From Varanus komodoensis (lineage: Eukaryota; Chordata; Lepidosauria; Squamata; Varanidae), in NCBI RefSeq assembly GCF_004798865.1, contig NW_025335438.1:17810755-17874754 (forward strand): DNA of 64,000 nt. The letters run 5' to 3'. How positions within the stretch are numbered: the stretch's first letter is position 1; each line of letters begins with the position of its first letter. Below are positions 11,976 through 23,289 of the stretch, in pieces. Made by a program: the position numbers and the translations under genes. The notes under the pieces are model-generated. The model did not search any database. It was not told the origin of the DNA and saw only the letters and a program-made list of their open reading frames with translations.

Positions 11976-12571
11976 CTCTGGTCCCTTTGAAATCCATGGG
12001 ATAAATTAGGCATGGGATATATTAGGTGTTAGTAAATACTGAACTAACTTGATCTAGTTCCTGCTTTATGAGCAAAAATGCCCAAAGTGAGGTTTCCATT
12101 TGTTATTTAGGAAAGGACTGTAACTCTGAGCTAAGTATGGATGAGAATTTTGGTTTTGCCCACAAAACAGGTGAACATGCCCCATTCAAAGCCTTCAGTA
12201 CGATCATGAGTGTGATCATATGTCTGCCATATTTGCAATCTGTCATTAATATTTTTGTGTTCAATTTGCATAACTTTTGTAGTATACGTTTGTATAAATT
12301 TCTCAGTCTGCCCAAATTTCATCTGACTGAATTAGTCCTGCTATAGCCTATGGAAGAAAGTTGTGCAAATTTGTGCCAATTTCACATTAGATGAGTCCTC
12401 AATTCATGCAATGTTCCTATTAATGCAGAGAAAGCAGTATTCAGAAATGCAAGCAGTAACTGGGCACAAGATGAGTAGTGAGACAAGGTTTGAAGAATCC
12501 TAGCAATCTCAAAGTCTGATTATTCACCATCCCTACACAGAGCACGTACCTTGTCTTCAGGAGGTCCCAGT
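11976..12571. other. Unrecognised noncoding sequence
   Basis: About 600 bases between two SINE copies. Overlapping open frames at 12068-12346 (plus) and 12103-12322 (minus) have no recognisable domain. Confidence 0.45.
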
Positions 12572-12721
12572 GGATCCCTGCATTGGATCATAGGTCCCTC
12601 TGGCTCAGTATTGTAACAATGACTGGCAGAACCTTTTAGCCAGGAGATTTTTTTCACCCACTTCTGGAGATTCTGTGGATGAGCTTCTGCTACATGATGT
12701 GCTACTGAGCTATGGGTTTCC
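12572..12721 (-). mobile_element. tRNA-derived SINE (family B), minus strand
   Basis: Read on the minus strand the block starts near 'gctcagtagcacatcatgtagc' and continues through 'tctccagaagtgggtg', 'ctggctaaaaggttctgccag' and 'caatactgagccagaggga'. This is the order of the family B SINE: tRNA head, 'tctccag' body, 'actgagc.aga.gga' tail. It lies opposite in direction to the related SINE at 11826. Confidence 0.65.
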
Positions 12722-13432
12722 TGGAAAACTCATCCTGCTAGCAAATGCTACTACATACTGTTGTCCTAGAGTTTAATTTTGTCTTACATTATAGTATTAT
12801 GTGTATATAACATAATTAATAGTGCCCATTTGGTGACTGCCCTCTGTCATTGCGAGGCATACTACTGATCACTCCAAACTGCTCAGTTTATACACATGAT
12901 GTGGGTCAGAGGTGTTGGGAAAATTTGGACAAGTCCTGTCTGAAAAGCATTACTCCTGTGTGCCTCTGCATTGTGGGATCAAATCCTGTCTTCCTTTTCA
13001 AAACCAAGCTGTCACTGTTTAAAATGGCATTTCCCTGCTCCTTTCTCTCACCTTTAGCTGTGGGCTACAGTAGACAGGCCATTCAGTCCAAATATACATT
13101 TTAAATAATCATTGTTGGAATTCAAGGAAGTATCTTCCTAGCCCAGAGGCTCCATGTGTCCTGGCCAATTCAGAATGTCTAGAGCAGATAAGAGTCTTGA
13201 GTTCATGCATAGTTTCAGTATCTTGAATTTACATGTCTAAGCAGACCTGGAGATGGGTTCAAGCTACTGAACTAAAGTGTCAATACAGGCAATTAGAAAT
13301 ATTGTAATCTCATTGTTACAGTGTGATTGACTGACATTTCTTTATCTGTTCTGTAGTTGATGACCTCAGAATCTTATTGTAATCTCTGCATTCTGTCATC
13401 AATTGCCCTGTACCTGTATGTGACTGGGAGTG

Positions 13433-13439
13433 TATAAAA
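13433..13439 (+). promoter_or_regulatory. TATA box of LTR copy B
   Basis: TATAAAA lies about 100 bases upstream of the AATAAA signal, the usual U3/R arrangement for an LTR promoter. Whether it is still used cannot be judged from sequence. Confidence 0.55.
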
Positions 13440-13536
13440 ACTCTCTAGTTGTGTTGAAGTTTTGCAGCAGAGTTCACTCTGCCTGCCCGGTAATGCATTA
13501 TCGTGAGTACGGACCCGCGGGGAACCTGGGAAATAC

Positions 13537-13542
13537 AATAAA
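13537..13542 (+). promoter_or_regulatory. Polyadenylation signal of LTR copy B
   Basis: AATAAA lies about 85 bases before the LTR end. The matching position in copy A has the same signal on the other strand. Confidence 0.55.
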
Positions 13543-13631
13543 TCCTCAGATGATCTGGATGCTTGATCTTTCCCACGAACCCAAGTTTTATTCCCTCTTC
13601 TCAAATTGAGATTCCGGGATTCTGACAGAGG

Positions 13632-14551
13632 CAAAAGCCTCACGTGCCTAAGCTTTCCAATTGTATCTTGCCATGTTTAAATGTAGATTATTATGTGTGC
13701 TGTAGTGCAACCAATGTCTTACTAGCATGCAAGCATGCACTTCCTTGTCTGCTGATCACTGGCATGCTAATCCACACAGAACAGAAAGGGTGTGGGGTCA
13801 TTTCAACACAATGGGCTATGGGAGATGTACATAGCTAAGCATTATGCCCTGAGCTGCCCTCAGGTATAAATCAGGACTCAGGAGGACTTCACTTGCAAAT
13901 GCAATCACACATACCCTGAAGCGTTCTGCTGTGCTGCACTAAGCTCCAAAACACAGTAACCAGAAACTGATTAAGTAATGTTTAGAACTATCTCATTTAC
14001 CCACCTATGTGGCCATCAGCATCCCTGCCCTAACTCTGCCAAAATGTAAAGTGCATTGTAATGCACAGTACCAGGTTGTAGCCAGGCAAGGGTTGCCCAA
14101 ATTAATTTGCTCTGGTTGGTCCCACTAGGAGAGAACTTCTGGCCCCACACAGAGCTGAAATTGCAGTCTTAGGATCAAACTAGATGTGTTGTGAAATATG
14201 CTGCTTACTGCAACATCATTAAAAACAAAAACAAAATGAAATATGAATGTTAAAACATCATTTTATTTCATTCATACCTTTTTTTCTTTGAGGAACCCAA
14301 GGGTGGTGTTCATATTCTTTCTACTTTGCAACTTATCCTTACTGCAAAGTTAGGTTAAGAGTCCATGACTGGCATCCAGTGACTAGAAATTTCCACATCT
14401 CCACCTGTTACTGGTTCCAGTTTCAAACCAGTTTTCATGCCCTCCCACTTCCACAATGCACAAACATGTAAGAGGCCTTTCCCTCATTTTCTTTTTAAGA
14501 GCACTCAATAGTTTTCTAGTGTTGCCAGTGCATGCATTGATGATGCAAAGG
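13632..14551. other. Unrecognised noncoding sequence
   Basis: About 920 bases between the solo LTR and a MITE, with no gene or repeat recognised. Confidence 0.45.
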
Positions 14552-15038
14552 CAGTGGTACCTCAGCTCACGAATGCCTCAGTTAATGACCAAATCGGGTC
14601 GCAAACAGAAATTTTATAAAAATTTTGCTGTAGGTTGCGAACTCTGCATCAGGTGATGATCACGAGCGTGCCCGCCTTCCCTGCACGGGAGCGATTGTGG
14701 TTGTGCTGGGGTGTGGGGGGAGGAAATGGTCGCGTTCGTGCTGGGGGGGAGATGGCAGCGATTGTGTCCATGTTCCCACCCTGAATGCGCCCATACCTCC
14801 TCCCTGCACAATTGCGCCTGCCTCCCGCCACATGATTGCTGGGCAGGGGGAGATGGCCATGATCTTTGTTGTTCTTTGTCACTTTGCTTCAAATTTCTGT
14901 GAGTAAAAAAAATAGTTGCAGAATGGATTAACCTTATTTACATTGACCCTTATGGGGAAATTTGACTTGGATCATGACCAATTTGGGTCACGACCAGAGT
15001 CCTGGAACAGATTAAGTTCATGAGCCAAGGTACCACTG
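14552..15038. mobile_element. Tigger/mariner-like MITE
   Basis: The ends are inverted repeats. The left end reads CAGTGGTACCTCAGCTCACG, and the right end reads CAGTGGTACCTTGGCTCATG on the other strand, about 20 bases with few mismatches. A TA follows the right end, as expected for a TA target, but the left TA is not preserved. The 487-base size, the absence of a transposase frame and the CAGTGGTACCTCGG-type terminus fit a non-autonomous pogo/Tigger-type element known from reptile genomes. The core (about 14640-14850) is noticeably GC- and CpG-richer than its surroundings, and this produces several long overlapping open frames on both strands that are not genes. Confidence 0.75.
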
Positions 15039-16220
15039 TATTTCCAGGAATATGCTAAGATCCAGGGACAGGATAGGATGGATGTTTCTTAATGCAGTGA
15101 AACCTGTGGGCTTGAATATCTTTCCACCTAATAGCCAAATTGCTTTTGGCAGAAGCTCTTGAATGGACCACATTCCTGCTGTGGATAGCACCAAAAACAG
15201 CAGTGGGTTTGAGTTCAGTAACTAAGCCGTAGACATTTCTAGCTTTAGATTTGAGCAAAAAACTGCAGAAATGCTGAAAACCGCCAACTGAACTGTAATC
15301 AGGGAATGGGGCAGGGCACCAGGGCAATCCTTTGTGGCCAGTTCTGCACTCATACTTCAGTATTTGTTGCTACATATTTCACGAGAGCTTCAGCTACAGG
15401 TGGCATATACATTTAATAATAATAAATAATAAACAATACTAGCAAGAGGCAGCAGTAGACATAAACATGCTTGCCTCCTTTTATGCAGTTCTAACACAGC
15501 AAATAGCAATGACCAGGATTGCTGCAGTTCTACAGGCTTTTTTTCCTTACCCATTGCTCTGCAGGACTGTTTCCCTGCATCCAACCACGTGTGTGACACT
15601 TTCAGTAGCCCTTTTAATTATTATCACTCCAAAATGAATTTGGAGAGTGGCATTAACTTTGCTTGTTTCAGAAAAAAATCTGTTCATTCACAGATTAAAA
15701 TGTAAAAGTCTGCATCCCCATTTAAGTCACATCAAGTACAGCTTTGTAGTCTCATAAATAATTGTGTTAACCCTCATTAACTTAAAAGATTGCTATCACC
15801 TAAGATATAGCTAATATTTCAATTAAAATTTCTCTGATGCAATCACTCTGAAAAACAAAATTACCTTCATTTGCGCATGCAGAATGACTCAGTTGTTGTT
15901 ACAACTAATCACAGAACACTGTCTTGTTTCTTTTAGTAACTATGAAGTATCTCATTCATCTTCACATTTTCTCTATCTAAGAAGAAACATTAATTCACAC
16001 AATTGTTGAATCCTGAAATTCTATTTCTCTGAACCTATTTAGCCAAATTGCTAAGGTGTGCATATCTGAGACTAAAAGTATATTTGTGGATTGATTGATT
16101 GATTTTTAAAAGTTTCAACCCAGTGGATGCTCTAGTACATAAAAAACTCTGTCTGCCCAATGTCATATATATTTGATAAACTGGTCTAGGCTATAAGAAT
16201 TAATAAAATTCTAAGAAGTC
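15039..16220. other. Unrecognised noncoding sequence
   Basis: About 1.2 kb with no gene or repeat recognised. A 90-codon open frame on the minus strand (15055-15327) has an ordinary composition but no domain I recognise and no evident splice context. Confidence 0.4.
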
Positions 16221-16635
16221 TGACTCCTTCATGGATCACTGCCTTGTTGTGGCAAAGGGGCTTGCGTAGCTCAATGAAGCTATGAGCTATGCCGTGCAGG
16301 GCCACCCAAGACAGACGGGTCATAGCAGAGAGCTCTGACAAAACGTGATCCACTGGAGAAGGAAATGGCAACCCACTCCAGTATCTTTGCCATGAAAACC
16401 CCATGGACAGTACCAAAAGGCAAAAGATATGACGCCAGAAGATGAGCCCCTCAGGTCGGAAGGTGTCCAATATGCTACTGGGGAAGAGCAGAGGGCTAGT
16501 ACAAGTAGCACCAGAAAGAATGAAGCGACTGGGTCAAAGCCGAAAGGACACTCAGTTGCCAATGTATCTGGTGGTGAAAGGAAAGTCTGATGCTGTAAAG
16601 ATCTATACTCCATAGGAACCTGGAATGTAAAATCC

Positions 16636-17055
16636 ATGAATCTAGGCAAGTTGGATGTGGTCAAACAAGAGATGACAAGAATGAACATCGACTTCTTAGG
16701 AATCAGTGAACTAAAATGGACAGGAATGGGTGAATTTAATTCAGATGACCATCAGGTATACTACTGCGGGCAAGAATCCCTCAGAAGAAATGGAGTAGCC
16801 TTCATAATCAATAAAAGAGTAGGAAAAGCAGTACTGGGATACAACCTCCAAAATGACAGAATGATCTCAGTTCAAATCCAAGGCAAACCATTCAACATCA
16901 CAATAGTCCAAGTCTATGCCTCAACCACTGGTGCTGAAGAGGCTGAAGCTGACCAGTTCTTTGAAGGCCTACAACACCTTCTAGAATTAACTCCAAAAAA
17001 TGATGTCCTTATCATCATGGGGATTGGAATGCTAAAGTTGGAAGGCAAAAGATAA
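16636..17055 (+). pseudogene. BovB endonuclease domain, N-terminal part (copy 1)
   Basis: This open frame of 139 codons is the start of the BovB polyprotein: an APE-type endonuclease that nicks target DNA to prime reverse transcription. Residues 1-25 hold the helix leading to the motif LGISELKW, whose Glu is a metal-binding catalytic residue. Then come DDHQVYYCGQES and the conserved VQVYA strand. Near its end the expected GDWNAKVG motif is read out of frame because one base is missing close to 17020, so the frame ends at an unrelated tail. The similar reading in copy 2 supports the family call. The true start probably lies slightly upstream of this Met. Confidence 0.9.
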
Positions 17056-17219
17056 CCAAAATAACAGGCAAGTTTGGCCTTGGAGTACAAAATGAAGCAG
17101 GACACAGGCTGGCAGAATTTTGTCAAGAGAATACGATGGTCATAGCAAACACTTTTTTCCAACAAACCAAGAGACGACTCTACACATGAGCATCACCAGA
17201 CGGTCAACACAGAAATCAG

Positions 17220-17450
17220 ATTGACTATGTGCTCTGCAGCCAAAGATGGAGAAGCTCTATACAGTCAGTAAAAACAAGACCAGGAGCTGACTGTGGCTCA
17301 GAGAATGAGCTTCTTGTTGCAAAATTTAGGCTTAAGTTGAAGAAAGTAGGGAAAAGCACTAGGCCACTGAGGTATGACCTAAATCATATCCCTGATGAAT
17401 ACACAGTAGAGGTGACAAATAGATTTAGATCTGATAGACAGAGTGCCTGA
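17220..17450 (+). pseudogene. BovB endonuclease domain, C-terminal part (copy 1)
   Basis: This frame continues the endonuclease, with IDYVLCSQRWRSSIQS followed by KTRPGADCGSENELLVAKF. BovB proteins normally have an Asp-His pair in the last motif (usually SDHELL), the His being catalytic. Here the sequence reads SENELL, so the catalytic pair is lost. The frame then runs into the linker (RPLRYDLNHIP) and breaks near 17440, where the next segment is in a different frame. The fragment is dead on sequence grounds. Confidence 0.88.
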
Positions 17451-18322
17451 AGAACTATGGACGGAGGTTCGCAACATTGCACAAGAGGTAGCAACTAAAA
17501 CCATCCCAAAGAAAAAGAAATGCAAGAAAGCAAAATGGCTGTCTGAGAAAGCTTTACAAATAGCTGAGGAAAGAAGGGAAGCGAAAGGCAAGGGAGAACG
17601 ATACAAACAATTGAATGCAGAATTCCAGAGAATAGCTAGAAGAGTTAAGAATGCCTTCTTAAATGAACAGTACAAAGAAATAGAAGAAAACAATAGAATA
17701 GGGAGGACCAGAGATCTCTTCAAGAAAATTGGAGATATGAAGGGAACATTTCATGAAAAGATGGGCATGATAAACGACCAAAAGGGCGGGGACCTGACAG
17801 AGGCGGAAGAGATTAAGAAGAGGTGGCAAGATTACACAGAGGAACTATACAAGAAAGAGCTTAACATCCCTGATAACCACGATGGGGTGGTCACTGACCT
17901 TGAGCCAGACATCCTGGAAGGTGAAGTCAAATTGGCCTTAGGAAGTCTGAGCAACAACAAAGCTAGTGGAGGCGACAGTATTCTAGCTGAGTTATTCAAA
18001 ATCCTAAAAGACGATGCAGTAAAAGTGCTACACTCAATATGCCAGCAAATTTGGAAAACTCAACAGTGGCCACAGGATTGGAAAAGGTCAGTTTACATTC
18101 CGATCCCAAAGAAGGGCAATGCCAAAGAAAGTTCAAACTACCACACCATTGCACTCATTTCAATGCTAGCAAAGTTATGCTCAAAATCCAACAAGCTAGG
18201 CTCCAGCAGTATGTGGACCGAGAACTACCAGAAGTACAGGAAGGGTTTCGAAGAGACAGAGGAACTAGAGATCAAATTGCCAACATACGCTGGATCATGG
18301 AGAAAGCTAGGGAGCTCCAGGA
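17443..18322 (+). pseudogene. BovB linker and start of reverse transcriptase (copy 1)
   Basis: A long open segment of nearly 300 codons begins in the linker (EELWTEVRNIAQE), passes through a basic stretch (PKKKKCKKAKWLSE) and reaches the start of the RT fingers: NKASGGDSILAELFK, WPQDWKRSVYIPIPKKGNA and a TIAL motif. A frame break lies near 18155, after which the RT continues in the next frame as RLQQYVDRELPEV and TRDQIANIRWIMEKA. The YADD-bearing palm is not present, so no active reverse transcriptase could come from this copy. Confidence 0.9.
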
Positions 18323-19019
18323 GCATCTTGACTATTTGAACATCTAATGTGTGTATGTGACTGTCACCTCTATTTATTAATAGCAAGCCTATCATTGACA
18401 TAATTTGCTTTTGAGCTACCATTTATAGGATCAAAAATAGCTAAGCTGTTATCCATCCAAGGAAGTTAGTAGTATGCAACAGAGTTTTGAGGAAATAGGC
18501 CCAGCAATCTAAAATGATCTAGTTATGAGGTGAACAAAGTACTTCATACATATTTATAAGACTTTCTCAAATGTTGTTTCTTCTTATTCTGATGAAGAAT
18601 TAAAGTTTTACTTAGCAGCATTTTTATACCAGTCATTAACAATGGGTGCTTCCGGACAAGATTTTATTGTACAATTATTCTGCCTTATTCACATAATTTT
18701 ATGGGGGTGCAGCTGAAATTTTCTTTCACCCTTACCATTTCTGTATTTTCCCCACAACTACTGCCATCCTTTCTCTTACCACAGAAAAACCATTAGGGGA
18801 AAAAGGCAATAGCTGCATAATGCTTATTAATTAGTATCACAGAGAGCCTTGTGTTTCAGAGTACCAATAATTTATCTGGCTGATATAAAATAAAATTAAA
18901 AATAAAATTTAAAGTGACATTAACATAAAAATGAAAACAAAACACAGCAAGAGTGGTGTCTGAAATCTAAAACATACCAAAACAAATTTTGAAATCTGGA
19001 AATGATGGTAAAAAAGGCC
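18323..19019. other. Unrecognised noncoding sequence
   Basis: About 700 AT-rich bases between BovB copy 1 and an L2 remnant, with no gene or repeat recognised. Confidence 0.45.
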
Positions 19020-19970
19020 CGAGCAGGTTAATATGGGGAAATATGTGCCTGCAGATAACGTGGTGCCAAACTATTTAAGGATTTAAAAGCTAATACCGGC
19101 ACTTGAAAATTGGCCCTGAAAATAGACTGGAAGATCACAAAACACTGGCATAATATGGTCCCTGTTAATAAATTGCAGCAATCAAAATGAAAGATTGCCA
19201 GAACATTGATAATTTTGTTTTCCATATGGGGTTGTATCTTATATTTCAGCCTAAGATGATCAAAGGCCATTTGTGCCTTCAGTGGTGATGCTGGAACTGA
19301 TTCCAAGAGAACACTCCAAACTATGGATCTGACCCTTTAGGGCAGAGGTGTTGAATCTATTTCAATGTGAAGACTGAAATCCATTTTGGAGAAGTTTTCA
19401 GGGGATTGCATTCTACTGATGGTGTGGCTGAAGGCAAAAGGGGTGGGATCCAAAACCAGCATATTTTAGCTTAATGTCTTTAGGACCTGTAACTAAGGTT
19501 TATTCTAAGCCTTTCAGAATAGGGGTGGGGTGAACTCTGCAAATGACAAGAAACCACCAAATTATCAATAGTGAGGAAAGGGGGGTACAGTCATATCTGG
19601 AACCCTAATCTGGTCTTCTGGTTCCCAAGAAGGCCATATTTAGCTCACCAGCCTGTAACCCTGCTTTAGTGACAGGGGAACCCCTTCCAAAACATCTTTA
19701 GCATTACTCAGCTAAGCTGATGAACCATTAATTAATAGAACCTCTTCTCCTGTCTGGATCATGTGGACATTGATTCAGAATACCAACTGCCTTACTTGGA
19801 TTTGATGGAGACAAGAGAGAAGGGTCCCATCTGCATACAGGTGACATCTCAGTCCACATCTTTGGACAGCTTTTCCTAGTGGTTTCAAGTAGATGTTAAA
19901 TAACATTGTCGTAACAACAGTTGTTTGACTGTACTCTGGAATGTAATAACTGCAACAGAACAATTATGTT
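19020..19970 (-). mobile_element. L2-clade LINE remnant, RT and C-terminal part (minus strand)
   Basis: On the minus strand 19963-19775 encodes MLFNIYLKPLGKAV and GLRCHLYADGTLL, the RT palm region of L2-type LINEs. The usual YADD reads YADG here. About 450-700 bases further on, 19230-19028 encodes VPVLAFKSLNSLAPRYL, the conserved C-terminal segment of the same clade. Order and spacing fit one element. The stretch between is too diverged to follow. There is no recognisable 3' tail. This is an old, inactive fragment. Confidence 0.7.
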
Positions 19971-22900
19971 CCTAAGGTCACTGGCAGCCTGAATTAGTAA
20001 TGTTAAGTACTTTCTAGCAGATTATGTGTTTCTTATGTAAACAATCTCTAATAATTTGATGTCAGCATATTTGGAGAACATTTGCAATACTGTTTTGAAA
20101 AACTGTACTTTAGGATATGTATAAAGAATTCTATGATGAATTATTCTTACTAGCAAAAGCAGTGCTCAAAAGTATTGTACAGTAGTTTTATTTCATCCAT
20201 AAAAGACTCTGTGGTTCATATTTGCTGCTTCTGGAACTGGTAGATCACTAGTCTGCTTCAAGAGATTAGAAAAAGGATCAGTGATTTGCTTTCTGTGGGA
20301 GGCTTTCTAATATTGCATGTGCACTGGCCAAAACATTTTTAATGCCTGCAAGTCTGCACCTTCCACCTTTTCAGTTTTCTGTAGCAACACCATAAACAAC
20401 AAACACTGCAATTTTTTTTTTCTTTACTTGGTGCCATACCACATGTAACCATCAAGTACAATTAAAGTGGGGCAATCCCATCGTTACACTGCACAGCATT
20501 TGCTTTGCTAAATATTAGCTGATGGCAAAAGAGACTGGCGGACAGGACATGAGTCTCCTTGGAAGGGAGTACATGAATTTCTTTACATGCTTTTCTTCAA
20601 ATATAAATCAAATCCTCCAAGCTTCTATTAGCTTGAGGGGAATGTGTGGAGAGGGGAAGTTCATTTCCCACCTCCATACTTTGAATGATGTCTTTCACTG
20701 GGGAAAAGGCACAAGTTAAGCAAGAGCACCCCTTCTTGGTTCTCAAAGCAACCTCACGGGACTCTTAAGAACTACATTGAATTCTATGAGAAGATGAAGA
20801 CCTTGCATCACTTTAAATACTGGAATATAGCCATAGATGTGACATCATCTAGGGCTACCATGTCTAGACACAGGAGGCAGTTAATCCACATACTGTTCTT
20901 GAGGTGCCATCTCCCCTGAAGTAACTCTTTGGCCTATTAGGAAGAGATGAATTGAGGCAAATGACTAGACTCTCTAATGAGGACTGTCATAATACATCAA
21001 GATTTACCACTGTACTACTGATTAAAATAGATGCATTCACAGGCTTTTCCTGTGATTTCTTTTAGCTTGGCCCATTTAGGTGGGATCTTTCTCATTCAAC
21101 TTTCCTGACCTTTTGCTGTAACATGCACAGATTTGTTAGGTAGTCTGATCTATCACTAGAAAGCTTTAGGAGGACTCATTCTCCAATCACTGGAAGATTT
21201 CTTTACTTGAAGAAACTTCCTTGCCTACTGCTTTGCTTTAATTAAACGTATCCTTGCTTTCCACCATGCTATTTGTGATATGAAAACAAATATGAAGCTG
21301 TGCAATCAAGCAACAGCAAGATGAGAGGCACAAATGATTCCCTGTCTGCTTAGTCAGACTGCAAATGAAATATCAAGCAAAGTTACTCAATGAATTTATA
21401 GCATTTTCCAGTTCTGCCTCAGAAAATGCCTTGAAGAACATTTTTAGAGCCAATTGGCATCCTTTAAAGGAAATGATGTGAAATATCCCAGCAGCTGGAA
21501 GGAAGAGAGAAGGAAAGGGCCGGTTGCTGTTAAAGACAGCTTTGGACACAGGAGAAATGTCTCATAAAAGAAAAAAGAAGAAAGTACTTCATATCAGAAA
21601 CAGCACAGTGGACTGCAAGGATGTGTTTAATTAAACCAAAGTGGTAGGCAAGGAAGTTCTCAGAGACCATGATTAATGGGGCAGTGGTCCTGCTCATGAT
21701 CTAAACTGCTGAGAGACATGTCACTCGAAAGGCTTGGAAACTAGGAATTCAAGTCACAAATACAGATACTAAAAACACAAAATAGTTAACAAAACATCTA
21801 AAAAGAGTTGCAGTAAGACATTGGACTTGAACAAAACAGCTTGACATAAATGCCCCATCATGCTTTAAACATCAGTTTTTGCTTAATCTGTTCTGTGTTT
21901 TGTGGATTGTTAAGTATCTTTCATTTCAGTGTCCTCTCACTGATGGAAATGGATCTGGAGAAGCTTGCTACAATGTGCATAACTTTTGTTGTCATGTAGC
22001 ACTTTGTTTTGTGTATTTTTCTTAGCTCAGTGTACAGGGAGTCAACAAAATGTACAAAATAGTTTTACACTGCAGTTTCAAAAGAGATAATTGATTTATA
22101 AAATGTTGTGTGCCCATTTGTGTATGCTTTAATAGAATGATAGAGCTGCATATTTTCCAGTACATTTCATACATTTGTGGTTCCATGGGTATAATCCTAT
22201 CAATTGCAGCTTCAAAGATCAAAAGCTCCCAAATTCAGAGGCTTCCAATGAATGTGTGCTAGAGAAGTAGCAAAGGCGATTTTTGGCCCCTTATCTCACT
22301 AGGTAGTTTTATGTTTTTTTGTTTCAGCTTGTCCAGCAAACAATAGTTTTTTGGGGGGGGGTAGGTGGGTGGGAGGAAGCTGGAACAGTCTCAGAATTTC
22401 TCTCATGCTAGCTTCTTCAGTCTCTTCCCTCCCCTCCTTGCCCACCAAATGTCTCTTTTTCTGAGGTCACTTTTCCAACTTTTGAGAGCAATTGGTTGTT
22501 TCTACACTAGCTGCAAAGGGGGTGCGGAAGGGGCCATAGTTCTATCTCCACCTTCCAAGAGTGGAGAGAGTTAATTTCTAGGGTATAGAAGACTGGTTCC
22601 TAAATTTGCATACCTATTATTTAGCAAACATGCTATATTGTGTGTGATTTTCAGGAGAAGAAACAATAGTCTACGGAGCAGTACCAGAGCCTTCTGAGAT
22701 TTTCCTAGTAGTGAGCAGAATGAGCAAAGTTAGAAAACATAAAAAGACCTTCCACTGCTGCAGCCTGATAATGTGTGAAAGAATACAACCATTCTTGCGG
22801 TCTGTGTTCTTCCAAAAAGAGGGAACGTGTGGTTCTGGGTGACTCAGCAATAGCAGAGATCACAAAGAGCATAGGGATTTTAAGGTACTGTTTCTCCTGG

Positions 22901-23289
22901 TGAGTAAGTGTTAAAATGAAAAATGTAGAAGCAGAGATAAAAGCCTTTCTTTTGACATTAGTTAAGGAAATTTTATAGTGCCAATGCTTGTCTCTTTGTT
23001 TGTTCTTTTTTCTGTTTATTCTTTTATTATTTTTCTGGCCTGTCACAATATAGGCATATTTACAAAAATACTTACAAAAACAGAGTAATTAAAATAGCAG
23101 AGTTTTTTTTATAAAGGTAAAACATAAACATAGCATACTAAAAGCAGGAAAATTCTGGAAGAGCAATATGGAGCCATTAATAGAGATGAAACAGGTTCAG
23201 TCTTTTTAGTGCCAGGTTAAGATAGCCCTTTATATCAAGATATAAAGATAAGATATAATGGGGTAGCAAAGTGATTGAGGCAATTATCC
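19971..23289. other. Unrecognised noncoding sequence
   Basis: About 3.3 kb with no gene or repeat recognised apart from a G-rich run near 22346-22380. Open frames such as 22705-23046 (minus, 113 codons) have simple composition and no domain. Confidence 0.45.

Larger units (their letters stand above)
12913..13627 (+). mobile_element. Solo retroviral-type LTR, copy B (plus strand)
   Basis: The block runs from TGTTGGGA to TTCTGACA, with a perfect 4-bp target duplication GAGG on both sides (12909-12912 and 13628-13631). It is the inverted partner of the LTR at 10269-10985, matching along nearly its whole length at roughly 90-95 percent by eye. U3 runs to about 13460, with a TATA box at 13433-13439. 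The poly(A) signal AATAAA at 13537-13542 marks R/U5. The different duplication shows an insertion event separate from copy A. No internal region adjoins it. It is a solo LTR fossil of an endogenous retrovirus-like family. Confidence 0.82.
16221..18322 (+). mobile_element. RTE-BovB LINE, copy 1, lacking its 3' part
   Basis: The element starts at 'gactccttcatggatcactg', the same point as the copy at 33907-36430, so this looks like the true 5' end of the family. It contains a 5' untranslated region of about 400 bases, most of the AP endonuclease region, the linker and the beginning of the reverse transcriptase region. Similarity stops near 18322, shortly after 'IANIRWIMEKAREL', before the catalytic RT motifs. 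The 3' end and tail are absent. LINEs normally lose their 5' end, so a copy with a 5' end and no 3' end points to a later deletion or rearrangement. The predicted protein is unmistakably BovB. Confidence 0.95.

Noticed and set aside
10269-13627. One large inverted duplication or a single provirus with an inverted LTR
   Set aside because: Each LTR has its own perfect but different 4-bp target duplication, which shows two independent insertions reduced to solo LTRs.
14614-14906. Five overlapping open frames on both strands
   Set aside because: They all lie in the GC-rich core of a MITE; lack of stops follows from base composition.
15055-15327. 90-codon minus-strand frame as an exon
   Set aside because: Its composition is gene-like, but I recognise no domain and see no convincing splice sites. 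Without conservation it cannot be supported.
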